64,000 nt of DNA from Brachybacterium paraconglomeratum (GTDB lineage Bacteria; Actinomycetota; Actinomycetes; Actinomycetales; Dermabacteraceae). The stretch's first letter is position 1, and each line of letters opens with the position of its first letter. The translations under genes were made by a program, and so were the position numbers. Of this stretch, positions 8,530 to 17,947 are shown piece by piece. The notes beneath the pieces are model-generated. The model searched no databases. It had not been told where the DNA came from and saw only the letters and a program-made list of their open reading frames with translations. The stretch covers positions 248,001-312,000 of the forward strand of contig NZ_ML133852.1 in the NCBI RefSeq assembly GCF_003994255.1. The letters are read 5' to 3'.

Positions 8530-9228
8530 TCACAGCGCCCGTGCGGAGGTGCGGTGCGCCACGAGGTCGATCATCGCCTCCGCGACCGGGTCGAGCAGCT
8601 CGGCGACCGGCACCCTGCGGCCCAGCTCCCGGCTGAGGCTGGTCACCCCGGCGTCGTCGATCCCGCAGGGGATCACGTTCTGGGCCCAGGAGAGGTCGTT
8701 GGCGCAGTTCAGGGCGAAGCCGTGCATCGTGGCGCGCTTCGAGACGCGCATCCCGATCGCGCACACCTTGCGCTCCTCCTCGCCCTCGGGAGCCACCCAC
8801 ACCCCGCTGCGCCCCTCGATCGGGACGGTCTCGAGGCCGAGCCCGGCGCAGACGCCGATGATCGCCTGCTCGAGGGCGCGCACGAAGCCGACCACGTCGA
8901 TCGGGATAGGGAGCTTCACGATCGGGTAGCCGACGAGCTGCTGCGGCCCGTGCCAGGTGATCTTCCCGCCCCGGTCGATGTCCACCACCTCGGCGCCGTC
9001 GCGGGGGCGCTCGTGGTCCTGGGTGAGTTTGCCCGCGGTGTATACGGGCTGGTGCTCCAGCAGGAGCAGCGTGTCCGGCCGCTCGCCCGCGACCACCTCG
9101 GCGTGGATCCGGCGCTGCAGGTCCCAGGCGGCGCGGTAGTCCACCGGCCCCGGAGGCAGGTCGAACTGTGCGTGCCGGTCCTCGTGGGGGAGCGGCTCGC
9201 TGAGGCCGAGACGGATCACATCGAGCAT
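8530..9228 (-). CDS. lipB: Octanoyl-[acyl carrier protein]:protein octanoyltransferase
   Basis: Transfers octanoate from ACP to lipoyl domains, the step before LipA. 232 aa. Key features are [17 protein letters not shown], the catalytic lysine in RKVCAIGMR and the catalytic cysteine in [14 protein letters not shown]. The start ATG 9228 is preceded by TAGCCT (9240-9235, minus) at 6 nt, a leaderless layout, with a weak GGAGAG directly adjacent. The lipA gene follows after 61 bp. Divergent to the unusual membrane gene at 9280. Confidence 0.96.
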   Translation of the reverse strand: MLDVIRLGLSEPLPHEDRHAQFDLPPGPVDYRAAWDLQRRIHAEVVAGERPDTLLLLEHQPVYTAGKLTQDHERPRDGAEVVDIDRGGKITWHGPQQLVGYPIVKLPIPIDVVGFVRALEQAIIGVCAGLGLETVPIEGRSGVWVAPEGEEERKVCAIGMRVSKRATMHGFALNCANDLSWAQNVIPCGIDDAGVTSLSRELGRRVPVAELLDPVAEAMIDLVAHRTSARAL

Positions 9229-9234
9229 CTCTCC

Positions 9235-9240
9235 AGGCTA
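9235..9240 (-). promoter_or_regulatory. -10 hexamer TAGCCT of leaderless lipB
   Basis: TAGCCT on the minus strand, six bases before ATG 9228. Confidence 0.55.
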
Positions 9241-9279
9241 CTCCTGCCGCGACCTGCGCGTTGTGGATGACCAGCGGGG

Positions 9280-10815
9280 GTGCGCGTCGTGGTGGGGTTC
9301 ACTGTGGCTATGGATGAGGGGGAGCACGCCAGGAGCGGAGGACGCCACAGGTTCGTCCTGGGTCCGACGGTCGACGGTCCGGGCCGCGACGGCCCGGGCC
9401 GGGAGGGCCCGGGACCCGCTGGCGCCGGCTTGGACGGTGGCGCCGGGGACCGGACCGGGCGCGAGGAGGAGAGTCTCGGAGCGCCGGGGCGGGAGGACGC
9501 GCTGCGGGTGCGATGGCGGGGCCCGGAAGGGCGGGAGTCCGTCACCGCGGAGATGCAGCTGCTCGCCGCGCTCGAGGTGGCCGGGATCAGCGCCGCGCCG
9601 GACGTGATCGGCAGGGAGGAGGACGGGTACATCCGCGAGACCGCCCCGCCTCTCGCGCGAGGCCGCGGACGACGCGCCGCCGACGGCGGTGCACCTGCGA
9701 CGGGGGAGCGGGTGGCTCAGGCCCGGGCGCGGGAGGAGCTCGAGGCCCTCGTCGCGGCGCTCCACGAGCGCGGCTGGGTGCTCGGGGCGCCACGGGGCCG
9801 CGGGCTCGGGGTCCGGGCCGACGGCAGCGTGCTGGTGCTCGACCTCAGCGGCCTGCGACGCGAGCAGTCCCTCGCCGTGCGCAGCGCGGATCTGCACTGG
9901 ATCGACTCCGTGCTCGAGGACGAGGAGCGGACGCTGCGCCGACGGGTCCACGCCCTCCCGGGCGGGGGCGCGCCCTCGCTCGACCTGCCCGGACTCCTCG
10001 ACGCCCCCGCGGGGGCGGGTCCGGCGGATCCGCCGCGGCTACCGGGCGAGAAGGAGGAGCCGGACCGGCCGGACGCGGCACAGGAGGAGGTAGCGCAGGA
10101 GAAGGCGGAGGAGGAAGTCGAGGCGGCCGACGCAGGACCTGTGGCGCCGCTTCCGACGCCTCGGCTGCGCAGAGCGCGGACCGAGGCGCGCGACGCGAGC
10201 GGAGCGGACGCCGGGTCATCGCGTCGGCGCGGGCCCGGCGGTGCGCTCTCCGCGGTGCTGGGGGAGCGTCGACATCGGCGCACCGCCCTGCTCAGCGGGG
10301 CGGTGGTGCTCGCCCTCGGCCTCGGCGCGGCGGCGGCGATCACCTTGACCATGGACTGCCCGGAGCCGGCGCCACAAACCCCCATGGCCGCCTCCGGCCC
10401 AGCTCCTGCGGGCGCCGGCAGCTCGCAGGAGGGGCAGGTGCCCGCGATCGAGGACCCGTGGGCGCTGGCGGCGGAACTCGCGGGCTCCCGCCACTCCTAT
10501 CTCACCGGCGTCTCCGACGTGCCCGTCGCCGCCGAGGGCGGTGCCGCGCAGGAGGAGGACGAGCGCATCCGCGAGGCCTACGAGGGCTACGAGGTGCAGG
10601 GCAGCGGCCCCGTCGTGCACGAGGCCGATCTGATCGAGGGACCCGACGAGGACGGCAGGGCCGTGCTGCGCGTGCTCGTCTCGACCGAGGCCGGCCAGGT
10701 GCGCGAGGGCTCCGGCCTCGTGCAGGAGACTTCGAACAGCGGTGCGGCGCAGGTCGATCTCGTGCTGGTCTGGGACGGGGCCCGCTGGAGGATCCTCGAG
10801 ACGCGCACCGCGTGA
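9280..10815 (+). CDS. Membrane-anchored protein with a degenerate kinase-like cytoplasmic domain
   Basis: Up to 511 aa; start uncertain (GTG 9280 or ATG 9310). Three parts are visible. (1) Residues about 70-220: a kinase-like layout where ALHERGWVLGAPRGRGLGV followed by DGSVLVLDLSGLR mirrors the catalytic loop and DFG region of Ser/Thr kinases, but the catalytic Asp and the Asn are absent and DFG reads DLS. (2) A linker of about 100 residues rich in E, P and A. (3) One transmembrane helix near residues 337-356 and an extracytoplasmic C-terminal domain of about 150 residues ending in VDLVLVWDGARWRILETR, which looks like an NTF2/SnoaL-type fold end. No homologue recognised; pseudokinase sensing is inference. 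Divergent from lipB. Confidence 0.65.
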   Translation: MRVVVGFTVAMDEGEHARSGGRHRFVLGPTVDGPGRDGPGREGPGPAGAGLDGGAGDRTGREEESLGAPGREDALRVRWRGPEGRESVTAEMQLLAALEVAGISAAPDVIGREEDGYIRETAPPLARGRGRRAADGGAPATGERVAQARAREELEALVAALHERGWVLGAPRGRGLGVRADGSVLVLDLSGLRREQSLAVRSADLHWIDSVLEDEERTLRRRVHALPGGGAPSLDLPGLLDAPAGAGPADPPRLPGEKEEPDRPDAAQEEVAQEKAEEEVEAADAGPVAPLPTPRLRRARTEARDASGADAGSSRRRGPGGALSAVLGERRHRRTALLSGAVVLALGLGAAAAITLTMDCPEPAPQTPMAASGPAPAGAGSSQEGQVPAIEDPWALAAELAGSRHSYLTGVSDVPVAAEGGAAQEEDERIREAYEGYEVQGSGPVVHEADLIEGPDEDGRAVLRVLVSTEAGQVREGSGLVQETSNSGAAQVDLVLVWDGARWRILETRTA

Positions 10816-10840
10816 GACGCCCGAGGAGGGCCGGGACGAG

Positions 10841-10877
10841 GCAGGGCCCCGACACCGTGACGGTGCCGGGGCCCTGC
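10841..10877. terminator. Bidirectional hairpin between convergent genes
   Basis: GCAGGGCCCCGACACCG pairs with CGGTGCCGGGGCCCTGC across a 3-nt loop (16 of 17 positions complementary). It lies between the stop of the 9280 gene and the stop of sucB, so it can serve both strands. Confidence 0.8.
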
Positions 10878-10912
10878 CGATGCTCAGCCGATGGCTGCGC
10901 GCGGGGATGGGG

Positions 10913-12718
10913 TCAGAGGCCGAGCTCGCCCTCGAACGCGCCCTCCTCGAGCCGCTTCTTCATGTAGGTGAGGAAGCGGGCGGCGTCGCCGCCGTCGACC
11001 ATGCGGTGGTCGTAGGAGAGGAACAGGTACATCATCGAGCGGATCGCGATGGTGTCGTCGCCCTCGGCGTTCTGCACCACGGCGGGACGCTTCGTGATGG
11101 TGCCGGTGCCGAGGATGCCCACCTGCGGGGCGGGCACGATCGGGGTGTCCCAGAGCGCACCGCCCGAACCGGTGTTCGTGATCGTGAACGTCGCGCCGGA
11201 GAGGTCGTCGGGGACGAGCTTGTTGCTCTTCGCCCGGCCGCCGAGGTCGCCGATCTGGCGGGCGAGGCCCGCGAGGTTCAGGTCGCCCGCGTTCTTGATG
11301 ACCGGGACCACGAGACCGCGCTCGGTGTCCGCCGCCATGCCGATGTTCTCCGAGCCGTGGTAGACGATCTTGTCGTCGTCGATGGTGGAGTTCAGCTGCG
11401 GGTAGGTCTTCAGACCCTCGATCGCGGCCATCATGAGGAACGGCAGGAAGGTGAGCTTGGCGCCCTCACGGGCGGCGAACTCGTCCTTCGCCCTCGCGCG
11501 CAGCTTCGCGATGCGGGTCACGTCGACCTCGACCGCCGTGGTCAGCTGCGCCATGCCGTGCAGGGACTCCATCATCCGCTGGCCGATGACCTTGCGGATG
11601 CGGGGCATCTTCTCCTCGGTGCCGCGCTTCGAGGAGACCTCGACCTTCGGCGCCGCGGGAGCGGCGGCCGCGGCGGCAGGTGCGGCAGCGGCGGCAGGTG
11701 CGGCCTGGGCCTTCTGCGCCTCGATCGCCTGCTGCACGTCCTGCTTGCGGATCCGACCGCCGAGGCCGGAGCCCTTGACGCTCGAGAGGTCCACGCCGGC
11801 CTCGGCCGCCATCTTCCGCACCAGCGGGGTGACGTAGCCGGAGGACTCTGCGCCGGAGACCGCATCGGCGGCCTGCGGGGCGGGAGCGGCGGGCGCCGCG
11901 GGCGCCTCCTGCTTCGGGGCCTCGGCCTTCGGCGCCTCCTGCTTCGGAGCCTCCTCCTTCGGGGCCTCTGCGGGCTTCTCCTCGGCCTTCTTCTCCTCGG
12001 GTGCGGGAGCGGCGGGCTCCTCGGCCTTCGGGGCCGCGGCGGCGCCGGAGCCGACGATCGCCAGCACGGAGCCGACCTCGGCGTCCTCGTCCTCCTGGAC
12101 GCGGATCTCGAGCACGGTGCCCGCGACGGGGGAGGGGATCTCGGTGTCGACCTTGTCGGTCGAGACCTCGAGCAGCGGCTCGTCGACCTCGACGGTCTCG
12201 CCGACGGCCTTGAGCCAGCGGGTGACGGTGCCCTCGGTGACGGACTCGCCGAGCGCCGGCATCGTCACCTCCTCGCCCTCAGCCGCGCCGCCGGAGGCGC
12301 CGGAACCGGCATCGCCGGAGGCGTCCGCGGGCTTCTCGGACTCCCCGGCAGGGGTCTCCTCGTCGGTCGAGGGGGCGACGGTCTCGTCGGAGGCGAGGTC
12401 CTCGCCCTGCTCCTCGGCGGGAGCCTGCTCGGCCTGGGCCTCGGCACCGGAGTCGTCGGAGCCGGAGCCCTCGGCGCCCGAGCCGTCGCCGATGACGACG
12501 AGATCGGCGCCGACCTCGGCGTCCTCGTCCTCCTCGACCAGGATCTTCTCGATGGTCCCCGCGACGGGGGAGGGGATCTCGGTGTCGACCTTGTCGGTCG
12601 AGACCTCGAGCAGCGGCTCGTCGACCTCGACGGTGTCGCCGACGCCCTTGAGCCAGCGGGTGACGGTGCCCTCGGTGACGGACTCGCCGAGTGCCGGCAT
12701 CTTCACGGTTTCAGACAT
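10913..12718 (-). CDS. sucB: 2-oxoglutarate dehydrogenase E2, dihydrolipoamide succinyltransferase
   Basis: E2 core of a 2-oxo acid dehydrogenase complex. 601 aa from ATG 12718 with GAGGAGAG upstream; the longer open frame to 13567 is antisense to lpd. Domain order: lipoyl domain 1 (residues about 1-76, lipoylated lysine in STDKVDTE), acidic linker, lipoyl domain 2 (about 138-215, same motif), a long AP/EK-rich hinge, the E3-binding domain ([16 protein letters not shown]), an A-rich hinge, and the acyltransferase domain with [13 protein letters not shown] holding the catalytic His and Asp. Actinobacterial homologues are annotated as SucB or as the shared E2 of the pyruvate and 2-oxoglutarate complexes, so the acyl group is not certain. 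lpd lies 23 bp upstream in the same operon. Confidence 0.93.
   Translation of the reverse strand: MSETVKMPALGESVTEGTVTRWLKGVGDTVEVDEPLLEVSTDKVDTEIPSPVAGTIEKILVEEDEDAEVGADLVVIGDGSGAEGSGSDDSGAEAQAEQAPAEEQGEDLASDETVAPSTDEETPAGESEKPADASGDAGSGASGGAAEGEEVTMPALGESVTEGTVTRWLKAVGETVEVDEPLLEVSTDKVDTEIPSPVAGTVLEIRVQEDEDAEVGSVLAIVGSGAAAAPKAEEPAAPAPEEKKAEEKPAEAPKEEAPKQEAPKAEAPKQEAPAAPAAPAPQAADAVSGAESSGYVTPLVRKMAAEAGVDLSSVKGSGLGGRIRKQDVQQAIEAQKAQAAPAAAAAPAAAAAAPAAPKVEVSSKRGTEEKMPRIRKVIGQRMMESLHGMAQLTTAVEVDVTRIAKLRARAKDEFAAREGAKLTFLPFLMMAAIEGLKTYPQLNSTIDDDKIVYHGSENIGMAADTERGLVVPVIKNAGDLNLAGLARQIGDLGGRAKSNKLVPDDLSGATFTITNTGSGGALWDTPIVPAPQVGILGTGTITKRPAVVQNAEGDDTIAIRSMMYLFLSYDHRMVDGGDAARFLTYMKKRLEEGAFEGELGL
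12120..12700. repeat. Near-identical 143-bp direct repeat inside sucB
   Basis: Bases 12120-12262 and 12558-12700 differ at only three positions by eye and are offset by 438 bp (146 codons). They encode the N-terminal halves of the two lipoyl domains. Identity at synonymous sites as well points to recent duplication or gene conversion. Confidence 0.85.
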
Positions 12719-12741
12719 GGGGTTCTCTCCTCTGGGAAGAC

Positions 12742-14145
12742 TCAGGCGTGGGCGTGCAGCGGCTTGCCGGCGAGGGCGAGAGCCGCCTCGCCCATGGCCT
12801 CGTGCTGCGAGGGGTGGCCGTGGATGAGGGAGGCGACGTCCTCGGGGTAGGCCTCCCAGTTGACGATGAGCAGCGCCTCGCCCATCAGCTCGGAGGTGCG
12901 CGAGCCGATCATGTGGACGCCGATGATCGGGCCGTCCTTCTCGCGCACCAGCTTGATGAAGCCGGTGGTGCCGAGGATCTGGGACTTGCCGTTGCCGCCG
13001 AGGTTGTACTCGTAGGCCTCGACCTTGTCCTCGCCCAGCTGCTCCTTGGCCTGCTTCTCGGTGACGCCGACGGAGCCGACCTCGGGCTCGCAGTAGGTGA
13101 TGCGCTCGATGCCGGACTCGACGATCGGGGCGGGGTTCAGGCCCGCGATCCGCTCGGCGACGAAGATGCCCTGGGCGAAGCCGCGGTGGGCGAGCTGCAG
13201 GCCGGGGACGATGTCGCCGACGGCGTAGACGCCGGGGACGTTGGTCTCGAGGGTCTCCTTGTTCGCGAGCACGAAGCCGCGATCCATCTCGACGCCCTGC
13301 TCCTCGTAGCCCAGGCCGGAGGTGTTCGGGCCGCGGCCCACGGCCACCAGGAGGTAGTCGCCCTCGAAGACCTTGCCGTCGGCGAGGGTGACCTTGACAC
13401 CGGTCTCGGTCTGCTCGGCCTTCTCGGTGAAGACGCCGAGGGAGAAGGCGATGCCGCGCTTCTTGTAGGCCCGCTCGAGGGCCTTGGAGATCGCCTCGTC
13501 CTCGTTGGCGACCAGGTGGGGCAGACCCTCCACGATGGTCACGGACTCCGCGCCGAGCGACTTCCACACCGAGGCGAACTCGACGCCGATCACGCCGCCG
13601 CCGAGGATGATCGGGTTCTTCGGCAGCTCGGGCAGCTGCAGCGCCGTCTCGGAGTCGAGGAAGCGGCCGCCGAGGTCGATGCCCGGGAGGGTCTTCGAGT
13701 AGGAGCCGGAGGCGAGGATGACGTTCTTGCCGGTCAGGGTACGGGTGCCGGACTCGGTCTCGACCGTGACGGTGTTCGGGCCGGTGAGCTTGCCGAAGCC
13801 CTCGACGTAGTCGATCTTGCGGGACTTCACCAGGCCCTGGAGACCCTTGTACAGGCGGCCGATGATCTTGTCCTTGAAGCCGAGCACCTTCGCGGCGTCG
13901 ACGCCGTTGAGGGTGAGGTCCACGCCGGCGGCGGCGGCCTCGGACGGTGCGTCGGCGAGCTCCCCGACGTGGAGCAGAGCCTTCGTCGGGACGCAGCCGC
14001 GGTGCAGGCAGGTGCCGCCGAGCTTGTCCTTCTCCACGAGGGCGATCTTCTGGCCGAGCTGGGCTCCGCGCAGCGCGGCCGCATAGCCGCCGCTGCCACC
14101 GCCCAGGATCACGACGTCGAACTGGTCAGTGGTTGTGTCCGCCAC
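12742..14145 (-). CDS. lpdA: Dihydrolipoamide dehydrogenase (E3)
   Basis: FAD enzyme that reoxidises dihydrolipoyl groups with NAD. 467 aa. Seen: the FAD-binding [17 protein letters not shown], the redox-active disulfide in [13 protein letters not shown], the NAD-binding [13 protein letters not shown], the second FAD motif YAVGDIVPG, and the C-terminal dimer-interface [15 protein letters not shown] with the catalytic His-Glu pair. GTG start at 14145 with GAGGAG nine bases upstream. Followed by sucB after 23 bp, so E3 and E2 are co-produced. Confidence 0.96.
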   Translation of the reverse strand: MADTTTDQFDVVILGGGSGGYAAALRGAQLGQKIALVEKDKLGGTCLHRGCVPTKALLHVGELADAPSEAAAAGVDLTLNGVDAAKVLGFKDKIIGRLYKGLQGLVKSRKIDYVEGFGKLTGPNTVTVETESGTRTLTGKNVILASGSYSKTLPGIDLGGRFLDSETALQLPELPKNPIILGGGVIGVEFASVWKSLGAESVTIVEGLPHLVANEDEAISKALERAYKKRGIAFSLGVFTEKAEQTETGVKVTLADGKVFEGDYLLVAVGRGPNTSGLGYEEQGVEMDRGFVLANKETLETNVPGVYAVGDIVPGLQLAHRGFAQGIFVAERIAGLNPAPIVESGIERITYCEPEVGSVGVTEKQAKEQLGEDKVEAYEYNLGGNGKSQILGTTGFIKLVREKDGPIIGVHMIGSRTSELMGEALLIVNWEAYPEDVASLIHGHPSQHEAMGEAALALAGKPLHAHA

Positions 14146-14292
14146 CTGTGTGCTCCTCGGTGTCTTGGGTGTTCCGCGGCGCGTTCGGACCCGGATGGCC
14201 GACGGCGCCGCCTGCGTGCCCCATGCTAGGGCACCGGGCGGCGCCGGGCGGACCTGTTGCGCGCAACGGTCAGGGTGTCGATGCGGCGAGCA

Positions 14293-15774
14293 TCACGCCC
14301 CCGCGGCCCCGGCGTGGTCCTCGAGGACCTGCAGGACGGTGCGGACGCTCATCCCGGTGGCTCCCTTGCCCATGTATCCCAGCGGTGCGCTCGCGAAGGC
14401 GGGGCCGGCGATGTCCAGGTGCGCCCACTCGGTCGAGCCCACGAACTCCTTGAGGAAGATGCCGGCCGAGAGCGCCCCGCCGGGACGCTCGCCGATGTTG
14501 CGCAGGTCCGCGACGCGGCCGGTGAGGTCGGCGCGCAGCTCCTGCGGGAAGGGCAGCGGCCAGAAGGGCTCGCCGGAGCGCTCGGCGGCCGCGACCACGG
14601 CCGACCGGCCGGTCTCCGTGCCCATCACCCCGCCGGTGCGCTTGCCGAGCGCGACCACGGCCGCGCCGGTGAGGGTCGCGACGTCCATCACCAGGTCCGG
14701 CTCCCCGGCGACCGCGTCGACGAGCGCGTCGGCCATGACCATGCGGCCCTCGGCGTCGGTGTTCAGCACCTCGACGGTGGTGCCGTCGCGCATGGTGACC
14801 ACGTCGCCGGGGCGCTGGGCGCCGCCGCCGGGCATGTTCTCGGCGAGGGCGAGGAAGGTGGTGACCTTCACGCCCAGCCCGAGGCGGGCCGCGGCGAGGG
14901 TCGCGCCGAGCACGGTCGCGGCACCGGCCATGTCCGAGGTCATGTCGTCCATGCCGGGCGCCGGCTTCAGGGAGATGCCGCCGGTGTCGAAGGTGATGCC
15001 CTTGCCCACCAGCGAGACCGAGCGGCTCGCCCCGGCGGGCGCGTACTCGAGGCGGACCAGGCGCGGCGGGCGCGTCGAGCCCTGGCCGACGCCGACGATG
15101 CCGCCGTAGCCGCCCTCGGCGAGGGCGGCCTCGTCCAGCACGGTCACCGTGATCGGGAGGTCGGCGACGAGCTCCTCCGCGCGGCGGGCGAACTCCGCCG
15201 GGGGCAGCAGGTTCGGCGGGGTGTTCACGAGGTCGCGCACGAGGTCGACGGAGCCGGAGAGCACACGGGCCCGCTCGAGCGCGGGCTCGAGGGCATCGGT
15301 CCCGGCCTCGCCGGCGAGCAGGACGATCTCGGCCAGGGCGCCCTTGGGGGCCTTCTCACCGGTGCCGGTCTTGTGGGCGGTGAAGGCGTAGGCGCCGAGC
15401 GCGGCGCCCTCGAGGGCGGCGGCGCGCTGGGCGTCGGAGGCGGTGGGCAGGGCGAGCGCGGCGCGGCCGACGCCGGTCAGCGAGCGGGTCGCGGCGCCGA
15501 CGGCGAGGCGGAGGTCCTCGGCGGAGACGGCGGAGAGATCCTCTTCGCCCACGCCGACGAGGAGCAGGGTGGTCGCGGCGGCGAGGCCCGTGGAGGGCAG
15601 ACGGTGCAGGTCCCCGCGCGCGGCGGAGGGGGCGAGGCCCGCGACGGCCTCGGAGATCTCGGGGGATCCCGGGACGGAGGCGGGGGCATCGCCCGCGCCG
15701 GCGACCAGGGGGAGCACGAGGACGTCGGCGGCGACGTCGACGAAGGGTTCAGCGGTCAGTTCCAGAATCGGCAT
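14293..15774 (-). CDS. pepA: Leucyl aminopeptidase (M17 family)
   Basis: Cytosolic two-metal aminopeptidase. 493 aa from ATG 15774. The catalytic domain shows the metal/lysine segment VGKGITFDTGGISLKP, then DMTSDMAGAATVLG and the NTDAEGRMVMADAL signature. The N-terminal half is the variable M17 domain. The ATG is exactly 6 nt after TACGAT (15786-15781, minus), so the message is probably leaderless. Located upstream of lpd-sucB as in mycobacteria, but with about 150 bp and its own stop in between. Confidence 0.95.
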   Translation of the reverse strand: MPILELTAEPFVDVAADVLVLPLVAGAGDAPASVPGSPEISEAVAGLAPSAARGDLHRLPSTGLAAATTLLLVGVGEEDLSAVSAEDLRLAVGAATRSLTGVGRAALALPTASDAQRAAALEGAALGAYAFTAHKTGTGEKAPKGALAEIVLLAGEAGTDALEPALERARVLSGSVDLVRDLVNTPPNLLPPAEFARRAEELVADLPITVTVLDEAALAEGGYGGIVGVGQGSTRPPRLVRLEYAPAGASRSVSLVGKGITFDTGGISLKPAPGMDDMTSDMAGAATVLGATLAAARLGLGVKVTTFLALAENMPGGGAQRPGDVVTMRDGTTVEVLNTDAEGRMVMADALVDAVAGEPDLVMDVATLTGAAVVALGKRTGGVMGTETGRSAVVAAAERSGEPFWPLPFPQELRADLTGRVADLRNIGERPGGALSAGIFLKEFVGSTEWAHLDIAGPAFASAPLGYMGKGATGMSVRTVLQVLEDHAGAAGA

Positions 15775-15780
15775 GGGCCT

Positions 15781-15786
15781 ATCGTA
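15781..15786 (-). promoter_or_regulatory. -10 hexamer TACGAT of leaderless pepA
   Basis: TACGAT on the minus strand, six bases before ATG 15774; no ribosome-binding site in between. Confidence 0.65.
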
Positions 15787-15855
15787 GGTCTCGGCCCCGA
15801 CCGACCGTCCGCGGCCGTGGAGGAGGACCGACCGCACGATGAGGGAGCCGCACCG

Positions 15856-16221
15856 ATGAGCCTGCTGAGCATCGTGGTCGCCGTGCTGGGCGGTCTGACC
15901 GCCGCGCTCGCGATCTACTACGCCGCGAAGGATCTCAGCGCCGACCTCGTGCTGCTGGGCGCCGCGGCGCTGACCGCGATCGGCTGGATCGTGCTCGGCA
16001 TCGCCCTCGGCGTGCGCGATGCGACCTCCGCAGGCCCGCCGCCCGAGCGGGTGACGCTCTACGGGTACGTGCTGACCGGGCTGATGCTCGTCGTCGGCGG
16101 GGGCTGGCTCGGCGCCTTCGAGCGCACGCGCTGGGGGAGTGTGGTGATCGCCGTGACCTGCGCGGTGACCCTCGTGCTCCTGATGCGCATCCACCAGATC
16201 TGGCCGGGAGGCTTCGCATGA
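15856..16221 (+). CDS. Small integral membrane protein, four helices
   Basis: 121 aa from ATG 15856, preceded by GAGGGAG; the much longer open frame upstream is antisense to pepA. Four hydrophobic helices fill the sequence (about residues 3-19, 28-51, 68-86, 92-112) with a short polar loop GVRDATSAGPPPERVTLYG. The family is not named to my knowledge; similar small proteins occur next to pyrD in Micrococcales. The stop overlaps the next start (ATGA), so it is translated together with the 16218 gene, and the two may form a complex. No catalytic residues seen. Confidence 0.75.
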   Translation: MSLLSIVVAVLGGLTAALAIYYAAKDLSADLVLLGAAALTAIGWIVLGIALGVRDATSAGPPPERVTLYGYVLTGLMLVVGGGWLGAFERTRWGSVVIAVTCAVTLVLLMRIHQIWPGGFA

Positions 16222-16679
16222 CCGCACCGCGCACCGACGACCGCCCCGCGGACCGCGACGGACGCGGCACCGCGGCGGGCAGGAGCCGCGGCGGGCGCGG
16301 CTTCGAGATCGTCCTCGTCGCCGTCTACGGCATCTTCGCCCTCTCGGCGACCGCGCGCAGCCTGGTGCAGGTGCTGCGGGACTTCGACCGCGCACCGGTG
16401 GCCTACTCCCTCTCGCTGCTCGCGGCGGCGACCTACATCGCCGTGACCGTCGCCCTGGTGCGCGGCGGACGGCGCTCGAGGGTCGCCCGGGTGCTCGTCG
16501 TGATCGAGCTGATCGGCGTGCTCGCCGTCGGCACCCTGACCGTGCTCGACCCCGTGCTGTTCCCCGAGGCGACCGTGTGGAGCGTGTACGGCCAGGGCTA
16601 CGGCTACGTGCCGCTCGCGCTGCCCGTGCTCGCGCTGGTCTACATGCTCCTCGGGGCCCGGAAGCACCCCGAGGCCTGA
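16218..16679 (+). CDS. Small integral membrane protein
   Basis: 153 aa. A 25-residue hydrophilic, R/G/D-rich N-terminus precedes four hydrophobic segments (about 29-46, 58-78, 88-110, 126-145). Conserved-looking short loops include YGIFALSATARSLVQVLRDF and the EATVWSVYGQGYGYVPL periplasmic-side stretch. It resembles the actinobacterial membrane proteins encoded before pyrD; no function is known. ATGA overlap with the preceding gene and about 100 bp to pyrD, which has its own start signal. Confidence 0.75.
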   Translation: MTAPRTDDRPADRDGRGTAAGRSRGGRGFEIVLVAVYGIFALSATARSLVQVLRDFDRAPVAYSLSLLAAATYIAVTVALVRGGRRSRVARVLVVIELIGVLAVGTLTVLDPVLFPEATVWSVYGQGYGYVPLALPVLALVYMLLGARKHPEA

Positions 16680-16765
16680 CCATCGGGCCCCTGCGGCCCG
16701 GCCGGAGCACCCCTGCGGCGCGTCCGGAAGAGCCCTAGGACCCGGGGAGCAGGGCCCGGACCGCG

Positions 16766-16771
16766 TACCGT
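16766..16771 (+). promoter_or_regulatory. -10 hexamer TACCGT of leaderless pyrD
   Basis: TACCGT is followed directly by ATGCCC and then GTG 16778. The 6-nt rule seen elsewhere in this window puts the transcript start on GTG 16778, not on ATG 16772. Confidence 0.5.
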
Positions 16772-16777
16772 ATGCCC

Positions 16778-17878
16778 GTGACCACCGACACCGCCGCCCG
16801 TCGCGGGCCCTACGACGTCCTGTTCCGTCACGTGCTCGCCCGTCTCGACCCCGAGCAGGCGCACCTGCTGACCCTGCGGGCGCTGTCGCTCGCGCACGCG
16901 GTCCCCGGCGCGCCGCGGCTCCTGCGCCGCGCGACGGGCACGCCGGACCCTATGCGGCCCGCGGGCACCGGTCGTCGCGTGCTCGGCGCGGAGCACTCCT
17001 CCCCGCTCGGACTCGCGGCGGGTCTCGACAAGGACGGGGAGCTCCCGCTCGCGTTCCTCGACCTCGGCTTCGGCCATGTCGAGGTCGGCACCGTCACCGC
17101 GAAGGCGCAGCCCGGCAATCCGCGCCCGCGCTCCTTCCGCCTGGTGGGGGACCGCTCGCTGATCAACCGCATGGGCTTCAACAACCACGGCGCCCAGGCC
17201 CTCGCCCACCGCCTCGCCGCGGCCCGGCGCACCGAGCGCGGCCAGCGCGCGGTGATCGGCGTGAACATCGGCAAGTCCAAGATCACGGCGCTCGAGGACG
17301 CGGCCGAGGACTACCGCTTCTCCGCCGGTCTGCTCGCGCCCTACGCCTCCTATCTCGCCATCAACGTCTCCAGCCCCAACACCCCGGGGCTGCGCGACCT
17401 GCAGAGCGTCGAGATGCTCCGTCCGATCCTCGAGGCCGTCGTCGACGAGAGCCGCAGCGCCGCCCGTCGTCTGCGCCGCGAGGTGCCGGTGCTCGTGAAG
17501 ATCGCCCCCGACCTCCACGACGCCGACGTCACGGCGGTGGCCCGCCTCGCCGCCGAGGTGGGGCTCGCCGGCGTCATCGCGACCAACACCACCATCTCCC
17601 GGCCCGAGGAGCTGCGCGCCGACCGCGCCGAGATCGAGCGGATCGGCGCCGGCGGGCTCTCCGGCCCGCTGCTGGCCCGCCGCTCCCTCGAGATCCTCCG
17701 ACTGCTCCGCGCCGAGCTGGGGGAGGAGGCCGTGGTCATCAGCTGCGGCGGCGTGACCACCGCCGAGGACGTCCGCGAGCGCCTCGCCGCCGGCGCCGAC
17801 CTCGTCCAGGGCTACACCGCCTTCATCTACGAGGGCCCGTCCTGGCCCGGCCGGATCGCGCGCGCCCTGCGCCGCTGA
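16778..17878 (+). CDS. pyrD: Dihydroorotate dehydrogenase (quinone), class 2
   Basis: FMN enzyme of pyrimidine synthesis that passes electrons to the membrane quinone. 366 aa from GTG 16778 (ATG 16772 adds two residues; chosen because a -10 hexamer ends exactly 6 nt before the GTG). The N-terminal helices PYDVLFRHVLARLDPEQAH form the membrane-quinone region that marks class 2. Then GLAAGLDKDGELPLAFLDLG, NRMGFNNHGA, the catalytic-serine segment INVSSPNTPGLRDLQ, substrate motif TNTTISRP and FMN-phosphate motif SCGGVTTAEDV. Not in a pyr operon here. Confidence 0.95.
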   Translation: MTTDTAARRGPYDVLFRHVLARLDPEQAHLLTLRALSLAHAVPGAPRLLRRATGTPDPMRPAGTGRRVLGAEHSSPLGLAAGLDKDGELPLAFLDLGFGHVEVGTVTAKAQPGNPRPRSFRLVGDRSLINRMGFNNHGAQALAHRLAAARRTERGQRAVIGVNIGKSKITALEDAAEDYRFSAGLLAPYASYLAINVSSPNTPGLRDLQSVEMLRPILEAVVDESRSAARRLRREVPVLVKIAPDLHDADVTAVARLAAEVGLAGVIATNTTISRPEELRADRAEIERIGAGGLSGPLLARRSLEILRLLRAELGEEAVVISCGGVTTAEDVRERLAAGADLVQGYTAFIYEGPSWPGRIARALRR

Positions 17879-17935
17879 CCCCTGCCGTCACGGGAGTCAC
17901 CGCGGGCGAGGCCCTCCCCGCCCGGGCGCCGGGCC

Positions 17936-17941
17936 TACCCT
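17936..17941 (+). promoter_or_regulatory. -10 hexamer TACCCT of leaderless rarA
   Basis: TACCCT ends six bases before ATG 17948. The intervening GGAGGG could also act as a ribosome site, but it would barely fit on the transcript. Confidence 0.55.
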
Positions 17942-17947
17942 GGAGGG

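Noticed and set aside
12719..13567. N-terminal extension of sucB to 884 codons
   Set aside because: The extension runs antisense-frame through lpd; a strong ribosome site and the canonical lipoyl-domain start lie at 12718.
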